Part shown: piece after piece, positions 33,321 through 45,800 of the stretch
How positions within the stretch are numbered: the first letter of the stretch is position 1
Layout of the letters: every line of letters starts with the position of its first letter
Source of the DNA: Kwoniella bestiolae CBS 10118
Taxonomy: Eukaryota > Basidiomycota > Tremellomycetes > Tremellales > Cryptococcaceae
Length of the DNA stretch: 64,000 nt
Assembly: GCF_000512585.2 (NCBI RefSeq)
Contig: NC_089242.1
Span: 1,488,001 to 1,552,000 of the forward strand
Direction: 5' to 3'
Position numbers and translations under genes: made by a program
Notes under the pieces: model-generated
The model's input: the letters and a program-made list of their open reading frames with translations, nothing else
Database searches by the model: none
Told to the model about the DNA's origin: nothing

Positions 33321-36120
33321 AAGAGCTTAGTCGAGCTAATGAGTCAGATAATACTCCGAAACGTTATTTTCTTGGAAAACCGGATTCCAAGGGGTTACCG
33401 GAATTTTGATGTTGAGTTCTGGGCGGATGGATGATGATTGAGTTTTCATGGAAAACCCAGTCGTGCCCTCCCCCCCTTGGAGAGTAGGTCGGGACGAGAT
33501 TCGTCCTATTCATCGCCTCTTCTTGGTGAGGGCCACAGAAGATGTGTTGTATACACAAGGTGTCCGTGGGAGCTTGGTGTTTCATCTGCTCTTCCTGTGT
33601 GGAATGCTTGTCTGCGTTTGTGTGTGCGAAGTGGACGTTTCATCGTCGATCATGCTCTTCCGGTGTATTCGTAACCTGGAAATTCGACCTGGCTGGCGGG
33701 TTCAAAATGAAAACCGAGAACTCGGGGAAACCCACTGCGAGAATTGTCCTCTCCTGCTCGCTTCTCTGGGGGGAGCTTAGGCTGGTGATGATTCCCTCCT
33801 TCCTGCTCCGTCACGTTGGTACACTTATGCAAGATGAAGAATTCACAGTTGTGACAGTGGACCATCTCGTTATCTCAACCTTGCCCACCGAAGAAGAAGA
33901 CAAGATACCCGACCTTGCTCCAAGAGTATCTTTCTTGCACACCGTCGTTGGAGCATGCTTCAGGTATGATGGATAGATTAATTTCATCCCATTTCGTGAT
34001 ATAAAGCATAGCGCTGCGCTCTCAACTCTATTCTATCCTGTCGGCGTTCTTGATACTGTTTCCCTTGGAGAGCAGGGTAGGTAGGGTTCATTAGGATTTC
34101 CGTCTACAACTGATTCCTTAATTATCTCTCCCTTGGAATGTCACACCGCATAAACCCAGTGATATGGTGGTGTCATCGGAAGATTGGAATACCGTATTTT
34201 ATGTATTTATGTAACGGATTTTCCCATCGAAAGGTAACATGTCACATTCAGTTCCAGCCTTTGAAAGCCTCTGTCGATCGCTTCTGTCCTTTTATCCCTT
34301 GGGATCCTTGGGATCCGATGCTATCGCCTCAACCTGGCTCATCGAATCTTTCTGACTGCATGCATGGACTCCAACTTTAGCGGTGTTTTCATCCTACCCA
34401 GCACACCCTGGATTTTTACTGTACGATACCAAGCCTCATCATTTCCAGCTCTACCCGGATCTGATATCATCGTTACTGTTACTCCTCCTTCTGAGCAGAT
34501 CCACAAGATAGGCTACAGCACAGAACAATACAATACAGTCCAGTACTTGTTCTTCCTCTTGCAGTCTGGCTACCGTTACCGTTATCGACATCGACAGATA
34601 GACCGAACGGACCGGGGTGTCGCCGATCTCATAACACCGCATCAGCAATTCCATAATCCAATTTATCCACCCATCCCACATCATAACTTTAAATCGGGCT
34701 TGAACCCTTTTCCTCGTATGGTCATACGGTTATACGGCGGTGTGGCCATTTGAACATTAAATCATTCAACGATCTCGTCTAGTCTTTATCAGGGATTACA
34801 CCTGAGAACAGAGAGAACAAAAAAGCAGAAAAGGGGGAAGATCCGAGCGTTGATTGTATCATCCTTAGTAATCGATACTTGATTGTATTCCAGACAGAGA
34901 TAGAGAACAGAAGAGCAGAAGAAGCAACCCTAGTAGTAGAGAGCATTGATAGACAAAAAAGGAGAAGAAAAGAAAAGCAGTACCAATACCGGTATCATCC
35001 CTTGGTCAATCGGTGAACTCATTCTACCCTTGATATCCAAACTACTAGCGCCATTTTCCACTCTCGCCTCGGAAACGATACACTTCATCCATTCATCATC
35101 ATTCGCTCTATCACCATCATCATTCACATACATAGAGTGGATCCCTCCTCTTGCCCTCCTTCGACAGCGGATCACATACTCACAGTACTCCAGCATTGGG
35201 ATAAACCCAACTCCAATACGGCGGAAAGGCTATTCAACAAAACCTTCCGGCGGTTAACGGCATCATTATCCACTCTAACCCACCAGGAAGGAAGGAAAAC
35301 CCCCCTTTCCCCCCCTTCTTCACCTCTTCGAACGATCCTCTTCCACCATCGGGTACGATAAGCAGTCTATACTCTCCCTCTTTCGATACTGCTCAAGTCG
35401 ATCCAAGGATGCTTACGGTTTGAGACCAAGAGCAACGATATCATTGCATTCCCGCAGCCAACAGCCGATCACTCTCTTTTCCCTTTCATATCACATCACA
35501 TCATTCAACGTTCGATCTCATCAAGAGTGAATCCCACCCTCTCGCATCTCGCCTTCCTGCACCGCCAAGATCAGAACATATAGAGTATAGCGACCTCAAG
35601 TGAACAAGGACATCAATATAGCTGAGTTATAAGGATATTGATAAAAGAAGAAGGAAACACTTGGTAGATAGTACTAATGTAAGTTGAACGATCCTCAACA
35701 ATCGCTACTATCTTATATCATCGTTCCATCTACATATACATACACTATCATACCATTTCAATCTCAACCACTGTCTGAATGGCCTCTCTCCTCATGAGTG
35801 CGTCATGTCTTGTCTCACTTTCCTGTTTCATATCTCCCTCGTTCCCCCCTCTTCCTCCTTCATCTTGCCCTTGGTATGTCATGGGAAGAGGGGTTTAGAG
35901 TTTGAAAAAGCCGATTCATTCTCATTGTTTTTCTGTTCTTCACTCTTCACCTTGAGTTCCATCCCATCCCCATCCCATCCCATCCACCGATCTCCCTTGT
36001 TAGGCTTTAATATTCGCACTTGTGTCATATCCGATTAGTCACCTTGCCATATCCCCATAATCCAACGTTCAATTCGATATTCACAGTGATATCACTCGCC
36101 CATATGCTGATCTTTCCATC

Positions 36121-39100
36121 ATGGTACCGATAGCCCCATCATATCCTTCCTATCTGGATCTACTATACCCTTATTCCTTACTACCACTATCTTCCAGCCA
36201 TCCCTCAATGACAGGCCCGGTACTATACGAAACTAGTAATCACCCTCATCATCACTTAACAATGCACTCAACCCATTCACATGGTCAGGAATTGATGACG
36301 GATTGGACACCCACCTTGAGTACTTTCGGTAGTGGTTCAAGGAGAGAAAAGGACAAGTAAGTGTCATCACACGATCTGATTGGATGGGATGGATCAGTCA
36401 CTGATAATGACATACCTCCAACGTACAGCTTATCAAATGCGGTCGCATCCCCTACGTACTCCCACTTGTCTGCACCTGAATCGCAATCGCAATCGCAATC
36501 TCATTCTCCCGCAGCCCAATCATCACCTTATTCTCATGGTCAAACATTAGTCTTGAATGGTGTTGCTCCTTCTTACCATCTTCCTTATCCTACATTATCC
36601 GGATCACACCTCCAACCTATGTCTGTCCAACCCTCTCCTCGCTTATCACCTCTGGGTCAATCTTCAACATCATCGACATATTACCCAACATCCCAAGAGT
36701 ATGAGATCTTCCAGACCCCCACAGAGTCCAACCAGGGTGGACAAATCTCACCCGAACCTTACCTCGAGCAGACCTTCACCCCTCAACAGCAGACAGGGTA
36801 TGATGGTACAACACCTCTTCTCACTACCACCACCTTGACTAGGACATACGACTCAACCATACCGTCGTACTATCAGACTACCACTGATGGTCCACGGGCA
36901 TGGAGTCAAGCTACCCCTGATAAGCCTACTCCCGCTACCAAGCGTAAGAGGGAAAGACAGGCCACTAAGGAAACCCCTCCCTCAGGTAAGGCCTTGAAGA
37001 CACCAAAGAGGGGAAAACAACAACAGCAGCATGATGAGTCCAGCGGAGGAAGAGCTCCCAAACGAGTCAGAGTAGACAGTGCTCCTTCGACAACTGTTCA
37101 ATTGCCCACACCACCTTCGACGGGCAAGGAAATGTCTACCGTGAACTTGCCGCCTCATCTCAGGATGCCAATACCGACAGAAGAGGTCATGACTCCCATC
37201 GAAGAAGAACCAGAGGTACTCGATCCTTCTGCGAGAAGAGGACTAGTCATCACTCGACATTCGGAGGAGGGGAGGAAACTTGGTTTGTTAGGTATCAGTC
37301 AAGGTGAACCTGAAGATACGAAATCACCCGAGGGACACCACCTATCACCTAGGACCACTACCATCCCCGCTCTTACCACTAACGCATCTGGACTGGCATC
37401 CCTAGCCACGAACGAAGTGCTCGAAAGTGAAGTAGCTTGGTTCGAGAATAGAACGAAGAGTCGTCCGTCTCCACCTTCATCCCCTGATCTTGTCACTCTG
37501 CGTACACCTACCATTAGCCATGATCGGCTACTACCAGATGTAGACGAAGAAGATGATTCGCCGGAATCGCAAGCTGAGAAGATTGCCAAGAGATTGGAAG
37601 CTTTTTCTGAGCATACTATTAAAGATGAACAACCATTGATCTCAACCAGGATAAACATGTTCGGTCGGGTCGCCGTGAGAAAGGCTACTGCCATCAAGTT
37701 CTTGGGATTGGATCGATCTGCACAATTGGTGGAAGAGACAAGAACAGAAGAGGAAGAAGATTGGACTGAAAGACCTATAGCAAGTAGCTCTAAAACGGTG
37801 CTCAAGCCTCTATGGCCGGATGAAGAAGCGCCTTGGGCTTTGGCTGGAGGTAGTAGGAAGGAAAGGCTCAAGAGAGAAGAGACTGAGAAAGCCACTTTGC
37901 TAAGAAGATACCTGGAGACTACCAGTGATGATAGCGGATCGGACGAGGAAGGTCTGATGACGATGTATACCACGCATGGTAAAGGCAAGGGAAAGAGTGT
38001 ATCTCGACTTGTGTCCTCATCATCAAGCTCGACAACTGGATCAACCTCTGATCGACGACGAGGATTCTCACCCGATGGTATCGATGCAAACGCTCGATCT
38101 GCCCTATTAGTCAGTCTACGAAATCGAGCTGTACCTGTACTTCCTGCTGGGGTCGTCGCCTGTGTATGCGGAACGAACAATACAAACGGTATGGGATCGA
38201 TGATATCCTGCGCGGCCTGTAAGACATGGCATCATATCATGTGTTGTGGGATTGAGGACGAATCGAAGATTGGGTCTAACTGGTGGTGTTCAAGTTGTGA
38301 AAACTCCTCCAGATCCATCGTCCACACACCATCCAACACACGAGATTCGCATTCGACACCTCGAAGTCGATACTCGTCATTGGCTGATCCTCGATCATCG
38401 GCTGTGAAGAGTGATATCGGTCATATCGCCTTGGCGCCTTCTCCAATGTTTACCAGTGGAGTCCACACTCATGGATTACCTTCCACCAGAACACCGATGA
38501 GTAGGGTGGTCAGTTCGCCAAAACGACCCGAGAGAGCTAGGATGTTATCATATGGAAGTGCCGATATGTGGTCTTTCACCGAGGATAACAACCAACAACC
38601 CCCCTCTACCCCCGCACCAATCATCAACGATCGGTACTCTACTCCCCGAATTGACGACGCTCCATTCGACGTCACGTCCACCCCATCCAGGCATCTCGAT
38701 TTCAACTTTGGTCAACCATCCTTGTTCTCACTTACTCCCCTTGGAGGTCGTTCGAGAGTCCCATCCTCGATGTTGGTGGACAACACCCCAATTAGAGGTA
38801 TGAGCGTAGCTCGAAACATCTCTTTCTCAGGTGCTGTAGGTGGATCAGAGACATTGACAAGATCGGATTTCTTCAAGGATCTCAACAAGACTACACCCGG
38901 ATCGAGCATGTCAATGTCTATGCGAGATGAGAATATCCCGCCTCTCTCGCCGAGATGGCCCGTAGGGTTGTTGGGAGCACATAATCTCTCGCCGTCGCCT
39001 TTCAGCCATACCCCCGGGGGACATAAGCGCAACATCAGCGCGAATAAGCTGTCAAGCATGAGAAGCAGTTCGAGGTCGGGTGCAGCTGGGGGGATACAGA

Positions 39101-39132
39101 GCTTGATAGCTGAGGAGAAGGATGAGGAGTAG
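36121..39132 (+). CDS. PHD-finger protein
   Basis: Two exons: 36121-36356 and 36429-39132 (72-nt intron, GTAAGT...ACGTACAG), 979 aa. Most of the protein is Ser/Pro/Thr-rich and predicted disordered, with basic patches (TKRKRERQATK, PKRGKQQQQ) that look like nuclear localisation signals. A single PHD finger lies at about residues 656-703: CVCG, SMISCAAC, KTWHHIMCC and NWWCSSC give a C4-H-C3 pattern. PHD fingers read histone H3 tails, often H3K4 methylation; the aromatic residues expected of a methyl-lysine cage are only partly evident, so the ligand is not assigned. No SET, JmjC or bromodomain follows. The start is uncertain: an in-frame ATG at 36208 and an upstream ATG at 35779 with a possible GTGCGT donor are alternatives. 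A (TCGCAA)3 run at 36481-36498 encodes Ser-Gln repeats. Confidence 0.8.
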
Positions 39133-39775
39133 GGGTATCATTAGGATTTAATTGTATATTTGGGTTTTTATGTTTCTCTTACGTGTCAACGAATCATGCT
39201 TTCATAGTTAGAAGATCATTATAAACTTGTAAATTTAGAATATAAGAAAAGTCTATATCAATCAAATCGCATGTAGCCTGTGACAATAATACTCCTATTC
39301 GCGTCTTGAATACATACGAGGGATGTGGGAGTGAGCAGGTATTCTTGTTACGTCTGCTCATACTCTGGTGTTACATGCAGTAAATGACTTACTCAGCCTC
39401 CAACCTTTGAAAATGGATTACGTAACCACACCGGAACATTGTAGAATGATCCACGTCTTTCGTTGCACGCACTCGCGTCTTCTTTTGATGTTTCTTTGTC
39501 ATTCTCAACCCATCTCACAACTTCCATTCACTTCTCCCCGAAGGTATTGTCACTCCTTACTCATCATACACCGAGGCGGACCAATACCTTGAATGACACA
39601 ACGATTACAAAGCGCACTCATCAAGAAAAGGTATAAAGAGCGTTCATATCAGCATTACTGATTTCGTTCTTTCTTTCCAGACTATTAACTTATCTCCCAC
39701 TCACTCACACTCATATTTACATCCCACTAAACCATCCCACTTACAAACTCTCGCAGCTCTCAGCTCATCATCACA
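39133..39775. other. Intergenic region between PHD and BAG genes
   Basis: A/T-rich 3' flank of the PHD gene followed by a pyrimidine-rich leader (CACTCACACTC...) directly before 39776. No other feature seen. Confidence 0.5.
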
Positions 39776-42202
39776 ATGTTCCCTCACCCATACTTCACCC
39801 ACCCTCACCCTGCTCAACACCGACGAGCAGGATTTGCCACCCCCTCTCCCGCTTACCCCCACCCGCACCCCGGGGCACAACAATTCAACTTCTTCCCTTC
39901 GCCACCCACCCCACACGCTTCGTACGAATACGCCTCGATCGAAGAGGAGGAACGAGCTGCTCTAGCTCACCTTCGATCGATCCAACGAAGAAGGGAGGAA
40001 GCTGAAGCCGCCGCTGCCAGGGAGGCAGCGCTCGCTAGAGAGGCTGCCGCCAGAGCCGAGAGGGAAGTTGCCATTCGAGCCGAGTTGGCGAGGATCGAGA
40101 GACAACAACAAGTCGCTCAAGCTATCCGAGCTCAACAACAAGCTGAGGAAGATCGACAAAAGAGAGCTTACCTGGAGGCTATAGAGAGGAAGAGGAATGA
40201 GATTGTCAGTGCTCAACTCGCCGCTCGGGCTAGACGACAAGCTGCTTTGGCGGCTTCTCAAGCGAGGCGGGAAGAAGCTGAGGCTAGACGACAAGAGGCT
40301 GCTGCCTATGTCGAGGCTAGAAGACAAGCTGCTTTGGCTAGAGGTCGAGAGGCTGAAGCTAGAGGAAGATGCGCTCAGGGCAGATGTCACAGAAGGTTAG
40401 TTCAACCTTCTTGTTGCTGTCAACACCAGACTATCCAGTCGGGGGAAGAGCAGAACACTGATATCTGCTGTACCGATAGATCTGCTCCCACATCTTCGTC
40501 TGCTCCAACCGAACGAAACGAGTGGCAAGACCTCAACAACATCTTTGGTCCCTTATTCGGATTCCAACTCGTTCCTGATGCCATCGCTGAAACCGATAAC
40601 ACTCCCACCACCACTGGTGAAACCACTTCTCAAACTCGAACTGCTCCTGCCGAAGCTCCCACCGCTTCACCCGCTCCCAGTCCTGCTCCTGTTGCCGAGA
40701 AAAAGGACAAACGAGAATTCCCTGAAGATATCAATAACCTCCTTTCACAATTCCTTGGTCTTCGGGTTGACCCAGTCTCCGAATCCGGCTCTTCGACTTC
40801 CGCTGACAAAGCTAAGGCCACCGGTAATGGTATTCCAGAGGGTCTGAACGAATTCCTGGGTCAATTTGGTCTCGTCTTCGAACCTGAGTCTACCTCTGAG
40901 GAGAAGAAATCGGAAACCCCGGTTCCCGTCGCTACCGAACCTGCTCAAGAGAAATCAGCCCCAGTCGCTTCAGCTTCCACCAACATCGCTCAACCTGCCA
41001 CCACCTCGACTGCGGAAGAGAAAATACCCTCATCTCAGAAGGATGTCCCACCTTTCACTTCTCTCCTCGAACATTTTACCGACGTTAACCCACTCTTACG
41101 AGATTTACTTGGTAATTTCGAACATGCCTTGACCGACGAGTTGACCAAGAAGAACAAACTCCAGGGTGAGGCTTGTCAAGGTGCTTGTGAGAGGCAATGC
41201 GCTCGATCATGCGAGAAGCAGGATAAAGGCAAAGCTAGAGCTGAAGGTGAAAGGAAGGAAGTCCCTAAATCAGCACCCGCTTCCACCCCTGCACCGATCG
41301 ATACTCCCAGTACCGTCGAATCGACCGACTCGTCATCCTCTATCACCGCTCTCGACTCTATCGAATCACAACTCGACACCCTCCGATCATCATTCCAGTT
41401 CCCTGCCAAACTTTCTTTCGCCCATTCCACCTCTGAGTCAATCTCACCCCCTTTATTGTTCAACAAGACCAACTCAGCTTATCACACTCAAGCCAACTCT
41501 TACCTCCAGCTCCTCCTCAAGGCGGACGGTATCACCTCCAACGGAGATAAGGAGATCCGAAAGAGAAGAAAGGAGCTGGTAAGCAAGGTCGAAAAGGAGA
41601 TTGAGAATCTCGAAAAGCAGAAGGATGAGATTTGGAAAGAAGTCAAGGCTAAACGAGATAATGGGGAGGAGAGCGAACCTGATGAAGTGGACGAGAGATC
41701 TTGGTCTGGATCGGAAACTACTAGTGTGGCCGGGGATGATCATATCCCCGAGCACAAGGAGGAAGTCGAGGTTGAGCATGTAGAACATAGCGAGGATCAA
41801 CAACACGACCACAAATCGTACGCGGATGTGGCCAAGGCTCACTCCACGGAGACTGTTTCTGGAGCTCGAGCTGAACCTACTTCTACGGCCGATCAACCTA
41901 CTCCTACCTCCGCTGTCGACCAACGTGAAGACGCCAATGATTCTTCTGCCGAGCAACCACCCAAAGAAGAGACCGAGGGGTACACCATCACCGTCACTTT
42001 CCCCAACGAGGTTGAATCTGTAGAGCAACCGCAAATAGAGTCCGAAGAGAAGGAGAAGAAGGAAGTCAAAGGTGAAGAGGGTGAAACCACTAAGGAAGTA
42101 GTCCAACCAGAACAAGAACAAGATAAACGATCAGATAAATCAGCTAGGGTAGAGACTGAGGAGGAAGAAGCCAAGGAAGAAGAGGGGTATGAGTTGGTAT
42201 AA
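39776..42202 (+). CDS. BAG-domain co-chaperone
   Basis: An uninterrupted 808-codon frame. An in-frame intron is likely at 40396-40479 (84 nt; AAG/GTTAGT, branch CACTGAT, GATAG acceptor), which would give 780 aa. Layout: Pro/His/Phe-rich head; long Ala/Arg/Glu coiled coil (~58-200) with repeated RRQAAL/RREEAEARR units; three degenerate copies of a short motif (NNIFGPLFGFQLVPD, NNLLSQFLGLRVDPV, NEFLGQFGLVFEPE); and a BAG domain (~520-625) with IESQLDTLRSSFQFPAKLSF, HTQANSYLQLLLKADGI and REL-type basic helix IRKRRKELVSKVEKEIENLE. The tail is acidic and ends EEEGYELV. Family knowledge: BAG domains bind the Hsp70 ATPase lobe and promote ADP release. Likely cytosolic; no membrane segment, unlike yeast Snl1. 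Convergent with the PNUTS-like gene. Confidence 0.85.
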   Translation: MFPHPYFTHPHPAQHRRAGFATPSPAYPHPHPGAQQFNFFPSPPTPHASYEYASIEEEERAALAHLRSIQRRREEAEAAAAREAALAREAAARAEREVAIRAELARIERQQQVAQAIRAQQQAEEDRQKRAYLEAIERKRNEIVSAQLAARARRQAALAASQARREEAEARRQEAAAYVEARRQAALARGREAEARGRCAQGRCHRRLVQPSCCCQHQTIQSGEEQNTDICCTDRSAPTSSSAPTERNEWQDLNNIFGPLFGFQLVPDAIAETDNTPTTTGETTSQTRTAPAEAPTASPAPSPAPVAEKKDKREFPEDINNLLSQFLGLRVDPVSESGSSTSADKAKATGNGIPEGLNEFLGQFGLVFEPESTSEEKKSETPVPVATEPAQEKSAPVASASTNIAQPATTSTAEEKIPSSQKDVPPFTSLLEHFTDVNPLLRDLLGNFEHALTDELTKKNKLQGEACQGACERQCARSCEKQDKGKARAEGERKEVPKSAPASTPAPIDTPSTVESTDSSSSITALDSIESQLDTLRSSFQFPAKLSFAHSTSESISPPLLFNKTNSAYHTQANSYLQLLLKADGITSNGDKEIRKRRKELVSKVEKEIENLEKQKDEIWKEVKAKRDNGEESEPDEVDERSWSGSETTSVAGDDHIPEHKEEVEVEHVEHSEDQQHDHKSYADVAKAHSTETVSGARAEPTSTADQPTPTSAVDQREDANDSSAEQPPKEETEGYTITVTFPNEVESVEQPQIESEEKEKKEVKGEEGETTKEVVQPEQEQDKRSDKSARVETEEEEAKEEEGYELV

Positions 42203-42880
42203 TCACTCAATACGATAGCTTTGTTTCTCTCATGTAGCTTTTCCTGTTTGACTGTGATACCCCTTTTACACATGTAGATACATGATATGACATGATGTAT
42301 AGATAATTATGAATTCGTAGATAATATGTTATGTATACAGATTAATACACGCCATCACCAAACCATTCAGCGATGTTAGCATGATGATGTGGTTAACTTG
42401 ATAGCATACATTCGTAAACGATACTGACTCGCCTCAAGGCAATATGGGAGATACAGTTGTGCAATTTGATGTCTTGTGCGATCAGGCATAGCCTTGTGCT
42501 TGTTCAGAGTAACATGATCGATTTAGGCGTCCGTATAATGACAGTACCGACCAGATAATCTCGAAGAGAAACTATGCATTGATACTATGGACATGGTGAA
42601 TATGATGGATGATGAGACTGCAGATGAATATGTACAAAGCTGAATGTATCCAATCGACTACGAAAATTCGTAACATAGGATTGAGGATGAGTGAGAACAA
42701 TGAGAATGATTAAAAGTGCTATGTGAGTTGATGCAAGAACGAATTGAGGAGGGGCTACCTCTCCATGAAAAAGCTGCTAAACTACATCAGGATGTATCCA
42801 CGATTTTTATGCTGCTTATACTCCGGATGTAAACATGCTATATGCAGTAGAGCCCGTCAAGATGAGTAACTTTAAGACGA
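42203..42880. other. Intergenic region between convergent genes
   Basis: 3' flanks of the BAG gene (plus) and PNUTS-like gene (minus). It is A/T-rich with several ATGATATGA-like runs and no coding frame of note. Confidence 0.5.
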
Positions 42881-45800
42881 TCAGATATGTCGATTCCTGC
42901 ATCTGTCGCCGTGTGCACAACTGTTTCCACAATCATAAATCAGCTGTCTTGCAATATACCAGATCACTTCAGTTCTCAGTACATGAAAGAAGGCACAACT
43001 CACTCTCCCCTTGACCAGAACCTACATACTGAGACATTCGGATCCCTATCGACCGGTCTAAGATCCCTCGATTGGTTATAATTATCGTAGTTCCTCGTGT
43101 AGTCATTTTGGCTGTTATTCCATCTATCATTGGTATTGCCATACCCACCTGCTGCTGATTGTTGATTCCATGCATTCTGTTGATTGTGGCCATGACTGTA
43201 TGAATCATATCCAAACCCGCCTCCATATGTTTGTGGTAGTGGTTGGGGAGGAATGATATTGGATAACCCCTTGAGCAAGTTCCCTATAGAATCCTGTTGG
43301 GGCAATGCACTGTTCGTGGTGGTAATTGGATTGTATGTCCCCCTAGATTGATATTGTAAGATCTTTTCGGAAGCATTCATAGGCTCCATCTCTCTTGTTG
43401 GGTTGTTCCCTTCCACGATTCGGACGTCGGTCTCGGACGGATCGGGGGTAGGTGTGCCGGGTGGGTTGAACAGTGCCAACGTCTCGCGCTCTCTGGCGGA
43501 TTGAGTACGCGATTCGTCGGTCTCGATGAGGGTTTCGTCGTTGTATGCTATGTTCACAACGATTTTAGCATTTGCGTGGACAGCGAGAAGGTGCAGATGG
43601 AATGGATGTGCCGAACTTACGAATCGGTTCATACCATTCAATCATACTATGTCCCCTAGCAGAAGCCAGCGCGGCACCCTCGTCCATATCCAAATCATGT
43701 GCACTACGTCCATGTACGTCCTCCTGCATATACAGACATTCATCAGTCAATGAGCTCTGCCCATAATGAACCGCAATGAACTCACCTCGTCAGCCTCCAC
43801 TTCCCACTCAAATTTCTCAAACTCCTTGGCTTCCTGCCTGAACTCTTTGACCTGTTCCAGCGCCCCACCGCCTTCTTCAGGCTTGACAAGATCTCTAAAC
43901 CGGACATTCCTTACAAGTTTCCCTTTTGCGTTGTACCGATGTTTGATCTCTTCTGCCTTCTTATTCTCAGTCGAAGGTCCAGCTTGGTTGGGCGCAGACG
44001 AATCAGATACACTAGGCCTTGCGTTGGGCACAGGCACAGGACCAGCTTTGAGCTGCTGAAGTAAGTTTGACACTGCCGAGGCCGGGCCTGACGCGGCAGG
44101 TGGTGGAGGTTGGGCAGCCTTTTTCTTGATATCTGGTAATTTGCTTTTGGGTTTCGAGGTAGACGAGGAAGCAGAGTTGGAACCGAAGAACGACATGTCT
44201 GTGGCACTTTTACTTCCTGTCTTGGAGGAGCTGGCGGTAGCATTAGCATTACTTGATGATGAACCTGGTCTGATGGGAGCTTTTGAGCCATTGATTGTTG
44301 AGCTTGTGGCTGGTATTTTCGATGAAGGGGGTTTGGAGGGTCCAGCTTCGATCTTGGGTTTGATCTCGTCTTTGGACAATTCGTCGATCTTCCTTTTCTT
44401 GTTATCTGTACGAGTAGTACACCATGACTGGATTAGCCACGATAGTTCCCCTTTGTTGGATATATTGACTTACTGGAATCCTCGTCCTCTTCTTCGTCAG
44501 GGGCACTTCGTCTCCCTCTTGGGATAAGCACGTTGACGACGTAACTGTCATACCGATGGAAGGCAGATTGAATTGCTGAGCTACTTGCTAGATCTATATA
44601 TCACAGATTCGCCATCAGCCCCTACACCATACAGAAGCAATGGACCAAACACACTCACTCTTTTCGTTGGCGATGGTGACCAGCTTTCTAGCTCGAATTC
44701 GCATTTTGGTATCTTCGATCTCATCTATTGGCATATCCGTCTTCGCCAATACCTATTGCCACGTGAGCAGGCGAATTGCAACTTATCAGTATCATTCTCG
44801 TACATTGCATGATGCATCTTTGCAGACTGACTACTACAAGAGGAGATCGGAGGAAAGATAATCACCTGTAAGATTGGGACGATCACCGCTTCCCACCGTT
44901 CGATATCTTTGATGCACTTCACCAACCAATTTGACCATACATCACAATACCTTTCATCGTCAGCCATCGCTCTGAGGTATTCAGGCGAAGCGTAATTCCT
45001 CAATGCACTGACGATCTCGAGAACCTCCTTGGGGGTTGGTAAGAAGAGTGGTGGAAGGATATCACCTTTCTTGTTCTCCCTCTTACGTAGATGTTTAAAC
45101 AGCTGTACTGGTCTAGGTTGTTTGAGTGCATCAGGCAATAGGAACGGTCTGATGGTTTTCATACTTATTGGATCAGCCGCGGCGGGTGGCGCAGCTGCCG
45201 GCGCTGAAGGGACATTTGGTTTGAGCTCATTGAGAAGGTTGCTATTGTCAATATTGACTGGAGGATCGATGGATGATGAGCTTGCCCTTGTTCGCTTGAT
45301 TGCCTTGTTTGATGGTTCATTCGCTTGGATAGGTACCAAAGATCGTTTTCTACTTGGTGCAGGCTGTACAGAGAGAGGGTAATGAGGGATCGGTGATGGA
45401 GTTCGCGATGATCCTGGGGGAATTAAGCGCATGGGTGAGTCTGTCGAACGAATCTGGTTGGCAGGTTCGGCTTTTACAGGAAGATCATCTTGCGTAAGAT
45501 CAATCGTGATTTTTGGTTGAGGTTGAGCATGGAATTGTGGTTGAGGCTGAGGCTGATTTTGGATTTGACCCTGATACGACTGACGTTGTACTTGCTGAGG
45601 ACGTTGTGGCTGCTGCAGCAGATGAGTGGAGATTGACGGACCAGCAGTGGCATTGGCACCCGCCTGTTGTCGCTGTCGTTGTTCTTGGAATAATCGGTAT
45701 ACGTGCATCTGTTGCTCAGGACTGTTTTAAATTGTCGTCATCAGCCATATACGTTTCATACACTGCATCGATCACTTACCTCATATTGGCAATCTGAGGG

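Larger units (their letters stand above)
31944..36120. other. Gene-poor 4.2 kb between divergent genes
   Basis: Upstream region shared by the OCD-family gene (minus) and the PHD gene (plus). It contains paired MCB boxes at 33307-33320, a GATACAC triplet at 32410-32430, a short CCCAT pentamer tandem near 35961-35987, and many short ORFs. A hydrophobic open frame at 34946-35257 (IPWSIGELILPLISKLLAPF) is the best coding suspicion but has no recognisable family or clear splice partners. The last ~1 kb is pyrimidine-rich, as in long fungal leaders. Confidence 0.45.

Noticed and set aside
33438..33976. Three overlapping plus-strand ORFs of 78-144 codons
   Set aside because: All three frames are open over the same bases and none shows a domain or plausible splice signals.
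37299..38180. 293-codon minus-strand ORF inside the PHD gene
   Set aside because: Antisense shadow of a Ser/Glu-rich exon; low-complexity Ser runs and no splice or start support.
41474..42121. 215-codon minus-strand ORF inside the BAG gene
   Set aside because: Antisense shadow of the acidic tail; Leu/Phe/Arg-rich composition is what reversed Glu/Lys codons produce.
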